NCBI RefSeq assembly: GCF_002860285.1
Contig: NZ_PGVF01000006.1
Coordinates: 186,001 to 250,000, forward strand
Length of the DNA: 64,000 nucleotides
Direction: 5' to 3'
Source of the DNA: Bacillus sp. M6-12
GTDB taxonomy: Bacteria > Bacillota > Bacilli > Bacillales > DSM-1321
The notes under the pieces were generated by a model. The model was not told the origin of the DNA. It made no database searches and was given only the letters and a program-made list of their open reading frames with translations. Position 1 is the stretch's first letter, and each line of letters begins with the position of its first letter. Below are positions 16,525 to 26,116 of this stretch, one piece after another. Both the position numbers and the translations under genes were made by a program.

Positions 16525-17535
16525 ATGGACAATGTATATGAAGGCAAAAAGATTTTAATATTAGGTGGGACAGGTACAATCGGTAGATACCTCGTAAATC
16601 AACTATTAAAGTATTCTCCTGAAGTTATAAGAATTTTTAGCCGTGACGAATATAAGCAGTTTGAGTTACAGCAGGAATTTAGAGAATATGTAAATATTCG
16701 ATATTTAATTGGAGATATAAGAGATGAAAGACGGCTCTTAAGGGCAATGGAAGACATTGACTATGTGTTTCATCTAGCTGCAATGAAGCATGTACCAGCA
16801 TGCGAGTATAATCCATTTGAAGCAGTTAAAACAAATGTTATTGGAACTCAGAATGTTATACAAGCCGCATTAGAAGCAAAAGTAAAAAGAGTCCTTTTCA
16901 CTAGTACGGATAAAGCAATCGCTCCTTCAAATACATATGGAGCAACAAAATTAACGGCTGAAAGATTAATTTCTGCAACTGAGTTTCAGAAGGGACCCAA
17001 AAAAACCATATTTTCTTCAGTCAGATTTGGGAATGTAATGGGATCACGTGGCTCCGTTATTCCTTTATTCAAAAAACAAATAATTGAGGAGAAAAGAGTA
17101 ACTGTAACAAATTTGGAGATGCTCAGATATATGATGACACCTTCTGAGGCAATCTCTCTGTTATTAAAAGCAAATGAAATGGCTTACGGTGGAGAAGTTT
17201 TCGTGCTTAAGATGCCAGTAGTTGAGTTAAGAGACTTGGTTCAAGTAATGATTGAAGAAGTTACAAAAAAATACCGAATTACTGATCGAATATTAATTGA
17301 CGAAATTGGTTTACGTCCAGGAGAAAAAATGTTCGAAGAGTTAATGACAGAAGATGAAGCTACTGTTGCCTTAGAGACAACAGAACTTTTTGTTTTGCAG
17401 CCACCGTATGGAAGAGCAGAAAGAGTATATCCAGATGTCAAGGAATTCTCCGGTGAGGCACCGTCACCATTTAAGGAATATATTATAGATAAAGAAACTC
17501 TAAGAAGATGGATACAGAATGAAAAGTTGATTTAA
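16525..17535 (+). CDS. pseB: UDP-GlcNAc 4,6-dehydratase, PseB/FlaA1-type
   Basis: A 336-residue extended SDR of the inverting dehydratase family. The Rossmann motif GGTGTIGRYL is at ~13-22 and the active-site stretch STDKAIAPSNTYGATK carries the Asp-Lys pair and the Tyr/Lys of this family. The expected product is UDP-2-acetamido-2,6-dideoxy-4-ketohexose, first step to pseudaminic acid. It is separated by ~13.5 kb from the rest of the pse genes. The ATG at 16525 is preferred; an upstream in-frame ATG at 16474 overlaps the preceding gene and has no SD. A second SDR at 37497 may share or split the dehydratase step. Confidence 0.82.
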   Translation: MDNVYEGKKILILGGTGTIGRYLVNQLLKYSPEVIRIFSRDEYKQFELQQEFREYVNIRYLIGDIRDERRLLRAMEDIDYVFHLAAMKHVPACEYNPFEAVKTNVIGTQNVIQAALEAKVKRVLFTSTDKAIAPSNTYGATKLTAERLISATEFQKGPKKTIFSSVRFGNVMGSRGSVIPLFKKQIIEEKRVTVTNLEMLRYMMTPSEAISLLLKANEMAYGGEVFVLKMPVVELRDLVQVMIEEVTKKYRITDRILIDEIGLRPGEKMFEELMTEDEATVALETTELFVLQPPYGRAERVYPDVKEFSGEAPSPFKEYIIDKETLRRWIQNEKLI

Positions 17536-17572
17536 CCTTATAATCTAAAGGTCTTTTGATGGAGGAAATTAG

Positions 17573-20542
17573 ATGTTAATTGAAAATATCAATTTCTTAA
17601 AAAGAAATTATCCCGAAACACTAAATTTTATCAATGTCTATAAGGAGCAGCTAAAATCAGTACCCTATAATATTCAAAAATCAAAAGTGGGATACCCTAC
17701 AATACAAGTTCAAAATAATCACCGTAATTTGTTCATTCATAGCAAATATGATCCAGTCAAAGAGGCAAGCCTTTTAATAGATAAATATAAAACCGAATTG
17801 GAAGAGGGAAAATATAGTCATGTCTTATTTTACGGTGTAGGCTTTGGTTATCATATTGAACAGTATACCAAAATGTATCCTTCTCTGGCTTTTTCTATTT
17901 ATGAACCTAACCCTGCAATATTTTATCATTATATATGTAGCAGAAATTTAGTTGGATCAAATTCAAAAAAATTAGAAAATGTTTACGTAGAAGTAGATTC
18001 AAGTTCTTTACAACCATATATGAATCATTTTGCATCTCAGATATCTGGTAAGGTTTTATTGATAATGCTGCCAAGTTATGAGCAAGCTTTTCCAGAACAA
18101 TGTAATAATTTTAGGGTTGTATTTAAAGATAAGGTGCAATCAAAACTATTATCACTCGGAGCCGATATTAATTTTTCAAGAAGATGGACTTTAAACTCTT
18201 TAATGAATTTGCCTACAACTTTATCGACCCCAAATATTATTCGGGACAAGATGCATTTTTTTAAAGGAAAACCGGTCATAATAGTATCAGCTGGTCCTTC
18301 GCTACATGATGAGTATGAAAATTTAAAATTTATAAAAGAAATGGGTCTTGCCTATATATTTGCTGTTGGTTCTGCGAATAAGGCGTTAATTGCCAATAAT
18401 ATATTACCTGATGCGGTGTGTACCTATGATCCTCAAGACCACAATTTTACTGTTTTTGCGGAGATGGTTGATAAGGGGATAACTTCTGTTCCAATGATTT
18501 ATGGTACGAGTGTTGGTTATGAAACTTTAAAATATTATCCCGGGCCAAAGTTACATGTAGTTACCTCCCAAGATACAGTAACATCCTTTTATGATGGGAA
18601 CAATATTAATAGTTCAGAAGTTGTTGATGATGCTTTTTCGATAGCGATTATTACATTACAAATTCTGGCTAAGATGGAAGTCGCATCTATTATTCTTGTA
18701 GGACAGAACTTTGCATTTCGGGATAATTTGTTTTATTCGAAAGACATAATACGAGATAAAGAACTAGGTGCTGCAATCCAAGAAAGTGATCTACAAAATG
18801 TAATGACAGTAAAAAGTGTTGACGGAAACGTAATAACAACAAATAGTTCGTTTAATCAAATGCGGTTGTTAATGGAATATTATATTTCTATTTATTCTGA
18901 GGTTAATGTTATTAATACAACTAAGGGTGGGGCTCATATTGATGGGACCGCCTTTGTACGACTTGAGGAGATCATTCAAACATGCTTAAGGGAATCGGTT
19001 GTAGATAAAGAGTGGTATATCAATAATAATGAGCCAATAACGGAACACCTTAAAGGAAAAATTGATAAAATGAATTTTTCTATGTTAAGTTTTGTGAAGA
19101 CTCATAATGATATTTTTTCACTATTTACAGAACTCGGAAAATGGATTGACCGAAATAATAAGGATAAAATAATTTCTATTTTACAGAAGTTTGATAGACT
19201 CTTTCATAAATTCTCTAATAATGATTTTTATTCTGTATTTATTAAACCATCGTCCAGGGTAAACTATGAAATACTTCATAGGTATGTAAAGATTATTAAA
19301 GAAGAAGAAGACATTACTGTAAAATCTAAAAGAGTGATTCAAGAATTTGGGGCTTATCTTGGTATTTGTAGGACTGTATATAATGATATTGCACCAATAA
19401 TAAAAAGTACGTTGAATACCACCCTTGAAAGGGAATTTAGATTGTCTTCTTGGGAAAATTATGGTGAAGATAGCGGTGTTTTTCAATATTCACAGGAGTG
19501 GAGAAGAAGAGAAATAAAAATCCATAAAAAAAAGGGAATTAAACCAGATACCATTTGTACATATTACGAGATCAACAAACAGGATGCAAAAATTCAATTT
19601 AAATTTAAAGGTACGGGCATACGAATTTTGGGCGGGAAACAAAAAAAATGCTCCAATCAACTTAGAATATCTATTGATGGGAAAACTCAAAAAATTTCTG
19701 CAAAAGATAATCAAGTTTCTGTTGACTTTACAATTGACTATCAGAATGTGTTGTATGAGAGGGAAAATCTAAAAAATAGCATTCATGAAGTGGTAATTGA
19801 GGTTTTGAACGATGATTTATTCATTTTTCAGGGAGTACAAATTAAAAAAGGCGACCGTATCTTTCATATAGATGAAGTTATGAATGTAGAAGAACTAGAA
19901 GTAGGTAAACGTATAAGGTGCCACTATAAAGCTGATTATAACAAAGCTGGTTTTTTTAGTAATTTAGGTGAGAAGACAAAGGAATTCATACAAGTACAAT
20001 CTGCTGCAGAACCGGATGGTGATTTTTATTTTATTATGGTGGATTATGAAAAAGGATATAAGAAATTAGCCGCAGACCGCAACATTCAACATAGTATTTC
20101 ATGGGAAGAATTAAATAATAATGGGTTTATTTTTGGTAAAGAGATGTCTTTCAAAAAACATAAAGGGATAATTCGATCCTTAACAGGTGGTTACGCTTTT
20201 AGAAACGGGGATGGGGGAATCTCATTATTTGATAAGGGGTTAGGTGCGTATCCTACGGAGAATGAGTGGGATACTTATATTATATCTAGCAATTTAAATG
20301 GACATATAAAAGCTGGTGATAAATTAGTTTGGAACTGGGATGTTTCCCCGCAAACTTGGTGCCAAGAGTCCCCGATGATAGGACTAATTCACCCATTTAA
20401 TCCTAATGCTTATGATGACAAGCAGTTAAACAGGTATAAAGGTATATCAAGATGGAAAGAGCACTCTGGAAAAGGTCTAACTTTTAACTACACAGACCAT
20501 ATCCACTCTGTTAGAGGATTTAGACCAGTACTATATATCTAA
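17573..20542 (+). CDS. maf: Maf-type flagellin glycosyltransferase (DUF115/MptE-like) with C-terminal extension
   Basis: A 989-residue motility-accessory-factor protein. The centre (~residues 210-450) is the DUF115/MptE-like domain, with KPVIIVSAGPSLHDEYENLK at ~235 and IILVGQNFAFRDN at ~375. Maf proteins transfer pseudaminic or legionaminic acid to Ser/Thr of flagellin in the cytoplasm before export. The last ~340 residues are unusual: a beta-rich stretch with KFKGTGIRILGG and SIHEVVIEVLND, then a Trp/Gly-rich part with AYPTENEWDTYIISS and WNWDVSPQTWC. These resemble binding modules and are not part of the core enzyme. SD GGAGG precedes the ATG. Confidence 0.85.
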   Translation: MLIENINFLKRNYPETLNFINVYKEQLKSVPYNIQKSKVGYPTIQVQNNHRNLFIHSKYDPVKEASLLIDKYKTELEEGKYSHVLFYGVGFGYHIEQYTKMYPSLAFSIYEPNPAIFYHYICSRNLVGSNSKKLENVYVEVDSSSLQPYMNHFASQISGKVLLIMLPSYEQAFPEQCNNFRVVFKDKVQSKLLSLGADINFSRRWTLNSLMNLPTTLSTPNIIRDKMHFFKGKPVIIVSAGPSLHDEYENLKFIKEMGLAYIFAVGSANKALIANNILPDAVCTYDPQDHNFTVFAEMVDKGITSVPMIYGTSVGYETLKYYPGPKLHVVTSQDTVTSFYDGNNINSSEVVDDAFSIAIITLQILAKMEVASIILVGQNFAFRDNLFYSKDIIRDKELGAAIQESDLQNVMTVKSVDGNVITTNSSFNQMRLLMEYYISIYSEVNVINTTKGGAHIDGTAFVRLEEIIQTCLRESVVDKEWYINNNEPITEHLKGKIDKMNFSMLSFVKTHNDIFSLFTELGKWIDRNNKDKIISILQKFDRLFHKFSNNDFYSVFIKPSSRVNYEILHRYVKIIKEEEDITVKSKRVIQEFGAYLGICRTVYNDIAPIIKSTLNTTLEREFRLSSWENYGEDSGVFQYSQEWRRREIKIHKKKGIKPDTICTYYEINKQDAKIQFKFKGTGIRILGGKQKKCSNQLRISIDGKTQKISAKDNQVSVDFTIDYQNVLYERENLKNSIHEVVIEVLNDDLFIFQGVQIKKGDRIFHIDEVMNVEELEVGKRIRCHYKADYNKAGFFSNLGEKTKEFIQVQSAAEPDGDFYFIMVDYEKGYKKLAADRNIQHSISWEELNNNGFIFGKEMSFKKHKGIIRSLTGGYAFRNGDGGISLFDKGLGAYPTENEWDTYIISSNLNGHIKAGDKLVWNWDVSPQTWCQESPMIGLIHPFNPNAYDDKQLNRYKGISRWKEHSGKGLTFNYTDHIHSVRGFRPVLYI

Positions 20543-20586
20543 CATTAAGTAATTATTAATAGTATTTAATTTGTGAGGATGATGAG

Positions 20587-21600
20587 ATGTTAACTGAGTA
20601 CGCCTTAGATTTTTTGCTAGAAAAATATTCATTTATTAAGGATAAGGATGTATTCATATTTGGAACGGGAAAAGGTGGAAGAATTTGCGGGTATCATCTA
20701 AGAAATTTGAATATTAGATTTAGATATCTAGATAATAACAAACTGAAGTGGCGAGAAGAATTACTTGATGCCGAGATACTCAATCCAAATTTACTACCTA
20801 ATTATTCAAAAGATAATTTATTTATTATTATTGCCACTGAGCACTATGAAGAAGTTAGCAAACAGTTAGCTGCTTATGGATTTAAGGAAGACCTTAATTA
20901 TTCTTCATTTATAAAAAAAATGAAAAAAAATATTTTGGATCAAGAAAGAAAAATAATGGAAGAGAGGGAAAAACTTGAGGTATCTTCTCGAGAAAAAAGG
21001 ATTGCCCAAAGAATTAAAGAAAGTAGAATTCATAAAACGGTAAATGGTGTTAAAATAGGCCGATATTCGTATGGTTATGAAAAGTTTTGTCATGATAATA
21101 CGCTTGTGGAGAATATTGGATCATTTTGCTCTATAAATCCAACTGTTGAAATGGGGTTTATTAATCACCCGATTGATTTAATTTCTACTCACCCTATACT
21201 ATATTCTCAACGTGAATGGTTTTCAGGCCCAGAAATGGTTCCAGGTATCCTAGAAAAAGAAGACGTTTTAGAATTGGAAACAATAGCTAAAGTGAAAAAA
21301 ATTAATGTAAAGAATGATGTATGGATTGGTGCAGGAGCAATAATATTACCGGGAGTAAAAATTGGCAATGGTGCCATTGTGGGTGCTGGGGCAGTTGTAA
21401 CCAAGGATGTACCAGATTATTCAATAGTTATTGGGGTTCCGGCTAAAATACTAAGATTTAGATTTTCGGAAAAACAAATAGCACAATTAATAAATATTAA
21501 ATGGTGGGAATGGAGCGAAGAGAAAATTATCAAAAATGCTAAGTACTTTAAAAATATTAATGAATTCATCGAAAAGTTTCGTTCAGAAGGTGACTTATAA
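20587..21600 (+). CDS. Rossmann-like domain fused to left-handed beta-helix acetyltransferase
   Basis: A 337-residue two-domain protein. Residues ~18-115 form a Rossmann-like domain ([18 protein letters not shown], then LDNNK, then [15 protein letters not shown]). Residues ~150-320 are a CatB/xenobiotic-acetyltransferase-type left-handed beta-helix with hexapeptide repeats ([38 protein letters not shown]). It probably acetylates a sugar. A related Rossmann-like domain is found at the C-termini of the next two proteins. Stop and start of the next gene overlap by one base. Confidence 0.75.
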   Translation: MLTEYALDFLLEKYSFIKDKDVFIFGTGKGGRICGYHLRNLNIRFRYLDNNKLKWREELLDAEILNPNLLPNYSKDNLFIIIATEHYEEVSKQLAAYGFKEDLNYSSFIKKMKKNILDQERKIMEEREKLEVSSREKRIAQRIKESRIHKTVNGVKIGRYSYGYEKFCHDNTLVENIGSFCSINPTVEMGFINHPIDLISTHPILYSQREWFSGPEMVPGILEKEDVLELETIAKVKKINVKNDVWIGAGAIILPGVKIGNGAIVGAGAVVTKDVPDYSIVIGVPAKILRFRFSEKQIAQLINIKWWEWSEEKIIKNAKYFKNINEFIEKFRSEGDL

Positions 21601-22829
21601 TGGCCGATTTTGGCGATTCAAATCTAATCTTTGTTGGTGGAAGTCCCAGATCCGGAACTACCTTAGTTCAAAGTATACTAGATTCTCATTCTAACATATA
21701 TGGAGGTCCGGAGTTTGATTATATACCTAGCATAATAGGGCTTAGGGATTCAATTCATAGCGGTATAACTTCAGGTAGAATAGATCAGTATACGTCCTAT
21801 TCTGATGTCGATAGAGTTTCCAGGGAATTCTTAATAGGATTGTTTCAACCACTTGCGAAACTTCAAAGGGTGGAATATATAAGTGAAAAAACCCCTTCGA
21901 ATATATTGGGCTTTAATCAGCTTATCGAAGTTTTTCCAAATGCTAAATTTATCCTTGTACTAAGAGATCCCAGGGCTATTATTGCCTCTATGAAACAAGT
22001 AAGAGAAAGGGCTTTAAGAAAAAAAGTTACCCCCCCTCATTTTGTGGAAAATGTAAGGCAGTCAATGCATTATATTTGGTCATGTTTTACTAGGGGGTAC
22101 GAATGTTATAAAAAGCATGAGGATAAAGTATTTATAATTAAATATGAGGAGTTAGTAAAAAACCCTAAAGTTGTAACCAAAGATATAACCAATTATCTCG
22201 GAGTTGAGTGGGAAGAACAAATGCTGTACCCGAGTAAAAGGGTTAAATTCGGAAATAAATTAGATTACGATAATGTATGGTATACACAGGAGATGTATAT
22301 AAGGGATATAGAGAAAAATGAATTAAGTAAATGGAAAAAACAATTGTCCGTCATAGAACAACAAATGATAACAGAAACTTTTAAAAACCATCCTTTAATG
22401 AAAGAATTTGATTATAACCTTGATTTAAAAATTGGGAAGCTTTATGAGAATTTAGGGAATTATCAATTAAAGTATTATAGCCTTAAAGAAAAGCTAGTTT
22501 ACGCTAAGAAAGAAGATAAACTAAACTTTGATATGGATAAATTTAGGGGAATTCTTAAAACCCTTGAATGTAAAAAAATAATAGGTTGGGGTTCGGGTGA
22601 AACTTATAAAAAGATTCAAAATAAATATAAATTTGAACTTAGTTATTTAGTAGATTCAAGTTTAGAAAAAGAAGGTCATCAGCGGAATGGCCTAAAAATT
22701 GTAAATCCCATTGAATTGCTTAAGGAAAATAAAGAAGAAATTTATATCTTGGTATTTGTTCAGTCTCCTCATCAGATTTATAAATGGTTGGATAATAAAG
22801 GGTTCAAAAAAAACAAACATTTTTTGTAA
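21600..22829 (+). CDS. Sulfotransferase fused to a C-terminal Rossmann-like domain
   Basis: A 409-residue protein. The N-terminal ~280 residues match the PAPS-dependent sulfotransferase family: 5'-phosphosulfate loop GGSPRSGTTLVQS at ~12-24 and 3'-phosphate site LVLRDPRAIIASM at ~119-131. Residues ~315-409 carry the accessory domain (KIIGWGSGETYKKI, YLVDSS, YILVFVQSPHQIYKWL, GFKKNKHFL) that recurs in the genes before and after. Sulfation of a flagellar sugar is the likely role; a sulfotransferase in a bacillar flagellin locus is unusual. Confidence 0.78.
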   Translation: MADFGDSNLIFVGGSPRSGTTLVQSILDSHSNIYGGPEFDYIPSIIGLRDSIHSGITSGRIDQYTSYSDVDRVSREFLIGLFQPLAKLQRVEYISEKTPSNILGFNQLIEVFPNAKFILVLRDPRAIIASMKQVRERALRKKVTPPHFVENVRQSMHYIWSCFTRGYECYKKHEDKVFIIKYEELVKNPKVVTKDITNYLGVEWEEQMLYPSKRVKFGNKLDYDNVWYTQEMYIRDIEKNELSKWKKQLSVIEQQMITETFKNHPLMKEFDYNLDLKIGKLYENLGNYQLKYYSLKEKLVYAKKEDKLNFDMDKFRGILKTLECKKIIGWGSGETYKKIQNKYKFELSYLVDSSLEKEGHQRNGLKIVNPIELLKENKEEIYILVFVQSPHQIYKWLDNKGFKKNKHFL

Positions 22830-22842
22830 AAGGAAGGTTTTT

Positions 22843-23943
22843 ATGGGGGAAGCATTAGTTTCAGTTATTATTTCTGCCTATAACCATGAAAAATATATAG
22901 GAGAAACACTAAAAAGTATTATCAATCAAACTTATACAAATATAGAGTTAATACTTTTTAATGATGGTTCTAAGGATAAAACTCATGAAGTAATTATCTC
23001 ATTGAAGGAAGAATTAAATAAAAGGTTCACTGACTTTCATTATTTTAGCAAAGAAAATGAAGGAATTAGTAAAACTTTTAATAGAGGCATTAAGCTAGCA
23101 AGAGGAAAGTATATAAAGGTCTTTGGATCAGATGATATATTATATCCGAATGCAATATCAGAATTAGTAATCTATATGGAACGATATAAAAAATACGGTG
23201 CTGTTTTTGGAAATGGCTATCATGCTTTTACAAGTCTCATATCTTTAAATAAAAAGAGGTACTCTGAAGATAATCGTTTTTCAAAACAATTTAAATTTAA
23301 GTCAGGGTATATTCATCGGCATATAATTAAAAATTTACCCCTTATCCCAACAATAACTGTTATGTTTAGAAAAGAAGTTTTAGATGAACTTGGTGGATAC
23401 GATGAAAATTTGCCTTGTGAGGATATTGATTTATATGTAAGAATGTCAAACAAATATATGATAGGTTTCATGAAAAAGAATATTGCAATTCACAGATTAC
23501 ACGATGATAATAATGGGTTAAAGCCTGAAATAATGCTTCCGACATTGAATGCAATGTTAAAAAAGTATGATGTATCGGGAATCTTTAAGGATAGTGAAGA
23601 ACGAAAACTTTTTCTAGAGGTGATCTATTGGGTAGAAAGGGTTTTGTCTTCTGTTAATTGGAACAGATACGATTTTATAAAGGATAAAAAAATTATTGCA
23701 TGGGGAACGGGTGGTCTTGCAAAAAAATATCTTAAAAATTTCCCCTTTGAAATTACATACTTTGTGGATAAAAATCCAAAGAAGCAGTTTGGGAAATTTG
23801 AGAATTATAAGGTATTACCACCACATTCTATTTTAAAAGAAAAGAGAGAGGAAATATTCGTTGTAATTTTAAGTTCTTTCTATCAAGAGATAGATAAATG
23901 GTTACAAAGTAGAGGATTGGTTTTTAAGAAACATTACTATTAA
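22843..23943 (+). CDS. Family 2 glycosyltransferase fused to a C-terminal Rossmann-like domain
   Basis: A 366-residue protein. Residues 1-~230 are a GT-A family 2 glycosyltransferase: VSVIISAYNHEKYIGETL, ELILFNDGSKDKT and the FGSDDI metal-binding motif. The C-terminal ~100 residues repeat the neighbour's domain (KKIIAWGTGGLAKKYL, YFVDKNPKK, FVVILSSFYQEIDKWL, KKHYY). ATG 22843 follows SD AAGGAAGG; upstream in-frame ATGs lie inside the preceding gene. It probably adds a sugar to a glycan in the cytoplasm. Confidence 0.8.
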   Translation: MGEALVSVIISAYNHEKYIGETLKSIINQTYTNIELILFNDGSKDKTHEVIISLKEELNKRFTDFHYFSKENEGISKTFNRGIKLARGKYIKVFGSDDILYPNAISELVIYMERYKKYGAVFGNGYHAFTSLISLNKKRYSEDNRFSKQFKFKSGYIHRHIIKNLPLIPTITVMFRKEVLDELGGYDENLPCEDIDLYVRMSNKYMIGFMKKNIAIHRLHDDNNGLKPEIMLPTLNAMLKKYDVSGIFKDSEERKLFLEVIYWVERVLSSVNWNRYDFIKDKKIIAWGTGGLAKKYLKNFPFEITYFVDKNPKKQFGKFENYKVLPPHSILKEKREEIFVVILSSFYQEIDKWLQSRGLVFKKHYY

Positions 23944-23959
23944 TGAAGAAGGTGGCATT

Positions 23960-24700
23960 ATGAAAGGAGTTATTCTTGCCGGGGGGCTAGGCACTCGATT
24001 GAATTCCTTAACAAGGTATGTTAATAAACATCTATTACCTGTTGGAAAAGAGCCAATGATATTTAACCCAGTAAAACAACTAATATCGGCAGGTATTGAT
24101 GAGATATTAATTATTACTAGTACTGAACATATGGGCGCGATAGTAAATACTCTTGGAAGTGGACAAAAGCTTGGATGTTCATTAACCTATAAAGTCCAAG
24201 AAACCCCTAGTGGTATTGCACACGCTTTAATGCTTGCTGAGGGTTTTGTAAATGGTGACCAAGTGGTGGTTATTCTAGGCGATAATATTTGCGATACTTC
24301 CATAAAGAAAAATGTAGATGCTTTTAGAAAACAAAATATAGGAGCAAGAGTGTTGTTAAAAAAAGTTGATGATCCTGTAAGATATGGGGTAGCAGCAATA
24401 GATGAAAAAAATATTGTAGAAATTGTAGAGAAGCCATCATTACCTAAATCTGACTATGCAGTGCTTGGTTACTATATGTATGATAATAAAGTATTTGACT
24501 TTATTAAAAAGATAAAACCTTCTGATAGAAATGAGTTAGAAATAACGTCTGTCAATAATATGTATATTAATAATGGAGAATTGTTTTACGATATTTTAAA
24601 AGGGAATTGGACCGATGCGGGGACATTCGAATCATTACGTTTAGCAAATAATATTCTTTTTGCTGTTGATAATAATATTCAGGAGACAGAAAATTTATGA
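23960..24700 (+). CDS. rmlA: Glucose-1-phosphate thymidylyltransferase (RmlA/SpsI-like)
   Basis: A 246-residue short RmlA-type nucleotidyltransferase. The signature GGLGTRL at ~8-14, KHLLPVGKEPMI and LGDNICD at ~104-110 are visible. It makes dTDP-glucose from glucose-1-phosphate and dTTP. Its length matches B. subtilis SpsI. The four-base ATGA overlap with rmlB shows coupled translation and opens a dTDP-amino-sugar cassette running to ~30 kb. Confidence 0.88.
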   Translation: MKGVILAGGLGTRLNSLTRYVNKHLLPVGKEPMIFNPVKQLISAGIDEILIITSTEHMGAIVNTLGSGQKLGCSLTYKVQETPSGIAHALMLAEGFVNGDQVVVILGDNICDTSIKKNVDAFRKQNIGARVLLKKVDDPVRYGVAAIDEKNIVEIVEKPSLPKSDYAVLGYYMYDNKVFDFIKKIKPSDRNELEITSVNNMYINNGELFYDILKGNWTDAGTFESLRLANNILFAVDNNIQETENL

Positions 24701-25701
24701 AATATTTAATAACTGGCGGAGCAGGCTTTATAGGTTCAAATTATATTCATTACCTATTAAAGATGTACGATGATATTGAAATAATAAATATAGATTCTCT
24801 TACATACGCCGGAGATTTAAATAATTTAAATAACGTACTTAAACTTATAAAGGCAAATCAAAAATACAATTTCATAAAAGCAGATATTAGCTGTGATCAC
24901 GAAATTGAAGAAATTTTCATGGAATACAAACCAAATGTAGTTGTGAATTTTGCCGCTGAGTCCCATGTTGATCGAAGTATTAGAAACCCTAAGGTTTTTA
25001 TTGAAACCAATGTATATGGAACCAATGTTTTATTGGAAAAGAGTTTAAAATATGGTGTTCAACGTTTCCATCAAGTTTCCACAGATGAGGTTTATGGATC
25101 TTTAATGGAGGATGGTTTTTTTTATGAGGATTCTCCTTTGGATCCAAGCTCTCCTTACTCAGCATCTAAAGCTTCTGCAGATTTAATCTGTCAGGCTTAT
25201 TATAAAACTTTTAAATTACCTATAACTATTAGTCGTTGTTCAAATAATTATGGTCCCAATCAACATAAAGAAAAATTAATACCATTAACAATAGAAAAGT
25301 TGTTGTTAGGGCAAGATATTCCAGTATATGGAGATGGTGCAAATATTAGAGATTGGTTGCATGTAATGGACCATTGTGCAGCAATTGATAAGATTATTTC
25401 GTTTGGCAGAATAGGTGAAATTTATAATATAGGAAGCAATAATGAGTGGGAAAACATAAAATTAATTCTTCAAATTATAAAGATACTAAACAGTTATCTA
25501 AAGCACTACGATAAAGTGGTTACTGAAAAACAAATTACCTTTGTAAAAGACCGTCAAGGTCATGATAGACGGTATGCAATTGATGCTAGTAAGATTAATA
25601 AAGAACTAAACTGGCGACCTAAGTTTGATTTTAAAAAAGGTTTGGAAGAAACAGTTCATTGGTATATGTCAGAAAAATTCTCAAATCTAGTTTGGAAATA
25701 A
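24697..25701 (+). CDS. rmlB: dTDP-glucose 4,6-dehydratase
   Basis: A 334-residue extended SDR with GGAGFIGSNYI at ~7-17, STDEVYG at ~127, and the YSASKA active site (Tyr and Lys, ~155-159). It produces dTDP-4-keto-6-deoxyglucose, the substrate for the ketoisomerase encoded next. It has full family length and is closest in type to RmlB/SpsJ. Confidence 0.92.
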   Translation: MKYLITGGAGFIGSNYIHYLLKMYDDIEIINIDSLTYAGDLNNLNNVLKLIKANQKYNFIKADISCDHEIEEIFMEYKPNVVVNFAAESHVDRSIRNPKVFIETNVYGTNVLLEKSLKYGVQRFHQVSTDEVYGSLMEDGFFYEDSPLDPSSPYSASKASADLICQAYYKTFKLPITISRCSNNYGPNQHKEKLIPLTIEKLLLGQDIPVYGDGANIRDWLHVMDHCAAIDKIISFGRIGEIYNIGSNNEWENIKLILQIIKILNSYLKHYDKVVTEKQITFVKDRQGHDRRYAIDASKINKELNWRPKFDFKKGLEETVHWYMSEKFSNLVWK

Positions 25702-25715
25702 TGGGAGATTATATA

Positions 25716-26108
25716 ATGCAAGAAAACATATATTGTTTTAAAGAAAATATTGACAAAAGAGGAACGTTAGTTTCATTGGAAGGGTTAAAAAACATTCCTT
25801 TTCAAATTAAAAGAGTCTATTATATTTTCAATACAAATAATGAGCCTAGAGGGTTCCATGCACATAAGAACTTAAAACAAATGATAATTTGTGTGAATGG
25901 AAGCTGCAAAGTAAGATTAGATAATGGGAAAAATAAAAGCGACTTTTTGTTGGATAAACCTTCCAAAGGATTGTATATAACAAATATGATATGGAGAGAA
26001 ATGTTTGATTTTACCGAGGGCTGCGTTTTGCTTGTTTTAGCAAGTGAATATTATGATCTAAACGATTATATTAATGATTATAACGAATTTATAAGAATGG
26101 TAAATTAG
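25716..26108 (+). CDS. fdtA: dTDP-4-keto-6-deoxyhexose 3,4-ketoisomerase (FdtA/QdtA/WxcM-like cupin)
   Basis: A 130-residue cupin with the diagnostic RGFHAHKNLKQ motif (two histidines, ~46-56) of the FdtA/QdtA family. It moves the keto group from C4 to C3 of dTDP-4-keto-6-deoxyglucose. Whether the galacto (FdtA) or gluco (QdtA) product forms cannot be told. ATG 25716 follows GGGAGAT by seven bases. Confidence 0.83.
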   Translation: MQENIYCFKENIDKRGTLVSLEGLKNIPFQIKRVYYIFNTNNEPRGFHAHKNLKQMIICVNGSCKVRLDNGKNKSDFLLDKPSKGLYITNMIWREMFDFTEGCVLLVLASEYYDLNDYINDYNEFIRMVN

Positions 26109-26116
26109 GTGAAAGA

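Noticed and set aside
22711..22842. Earlier start for the glycosyltransferase at 22843
   Set aside because: It would lie within the end of the sulfotransferase gene; ATG 22843 has a good SD and the family N-terminus.
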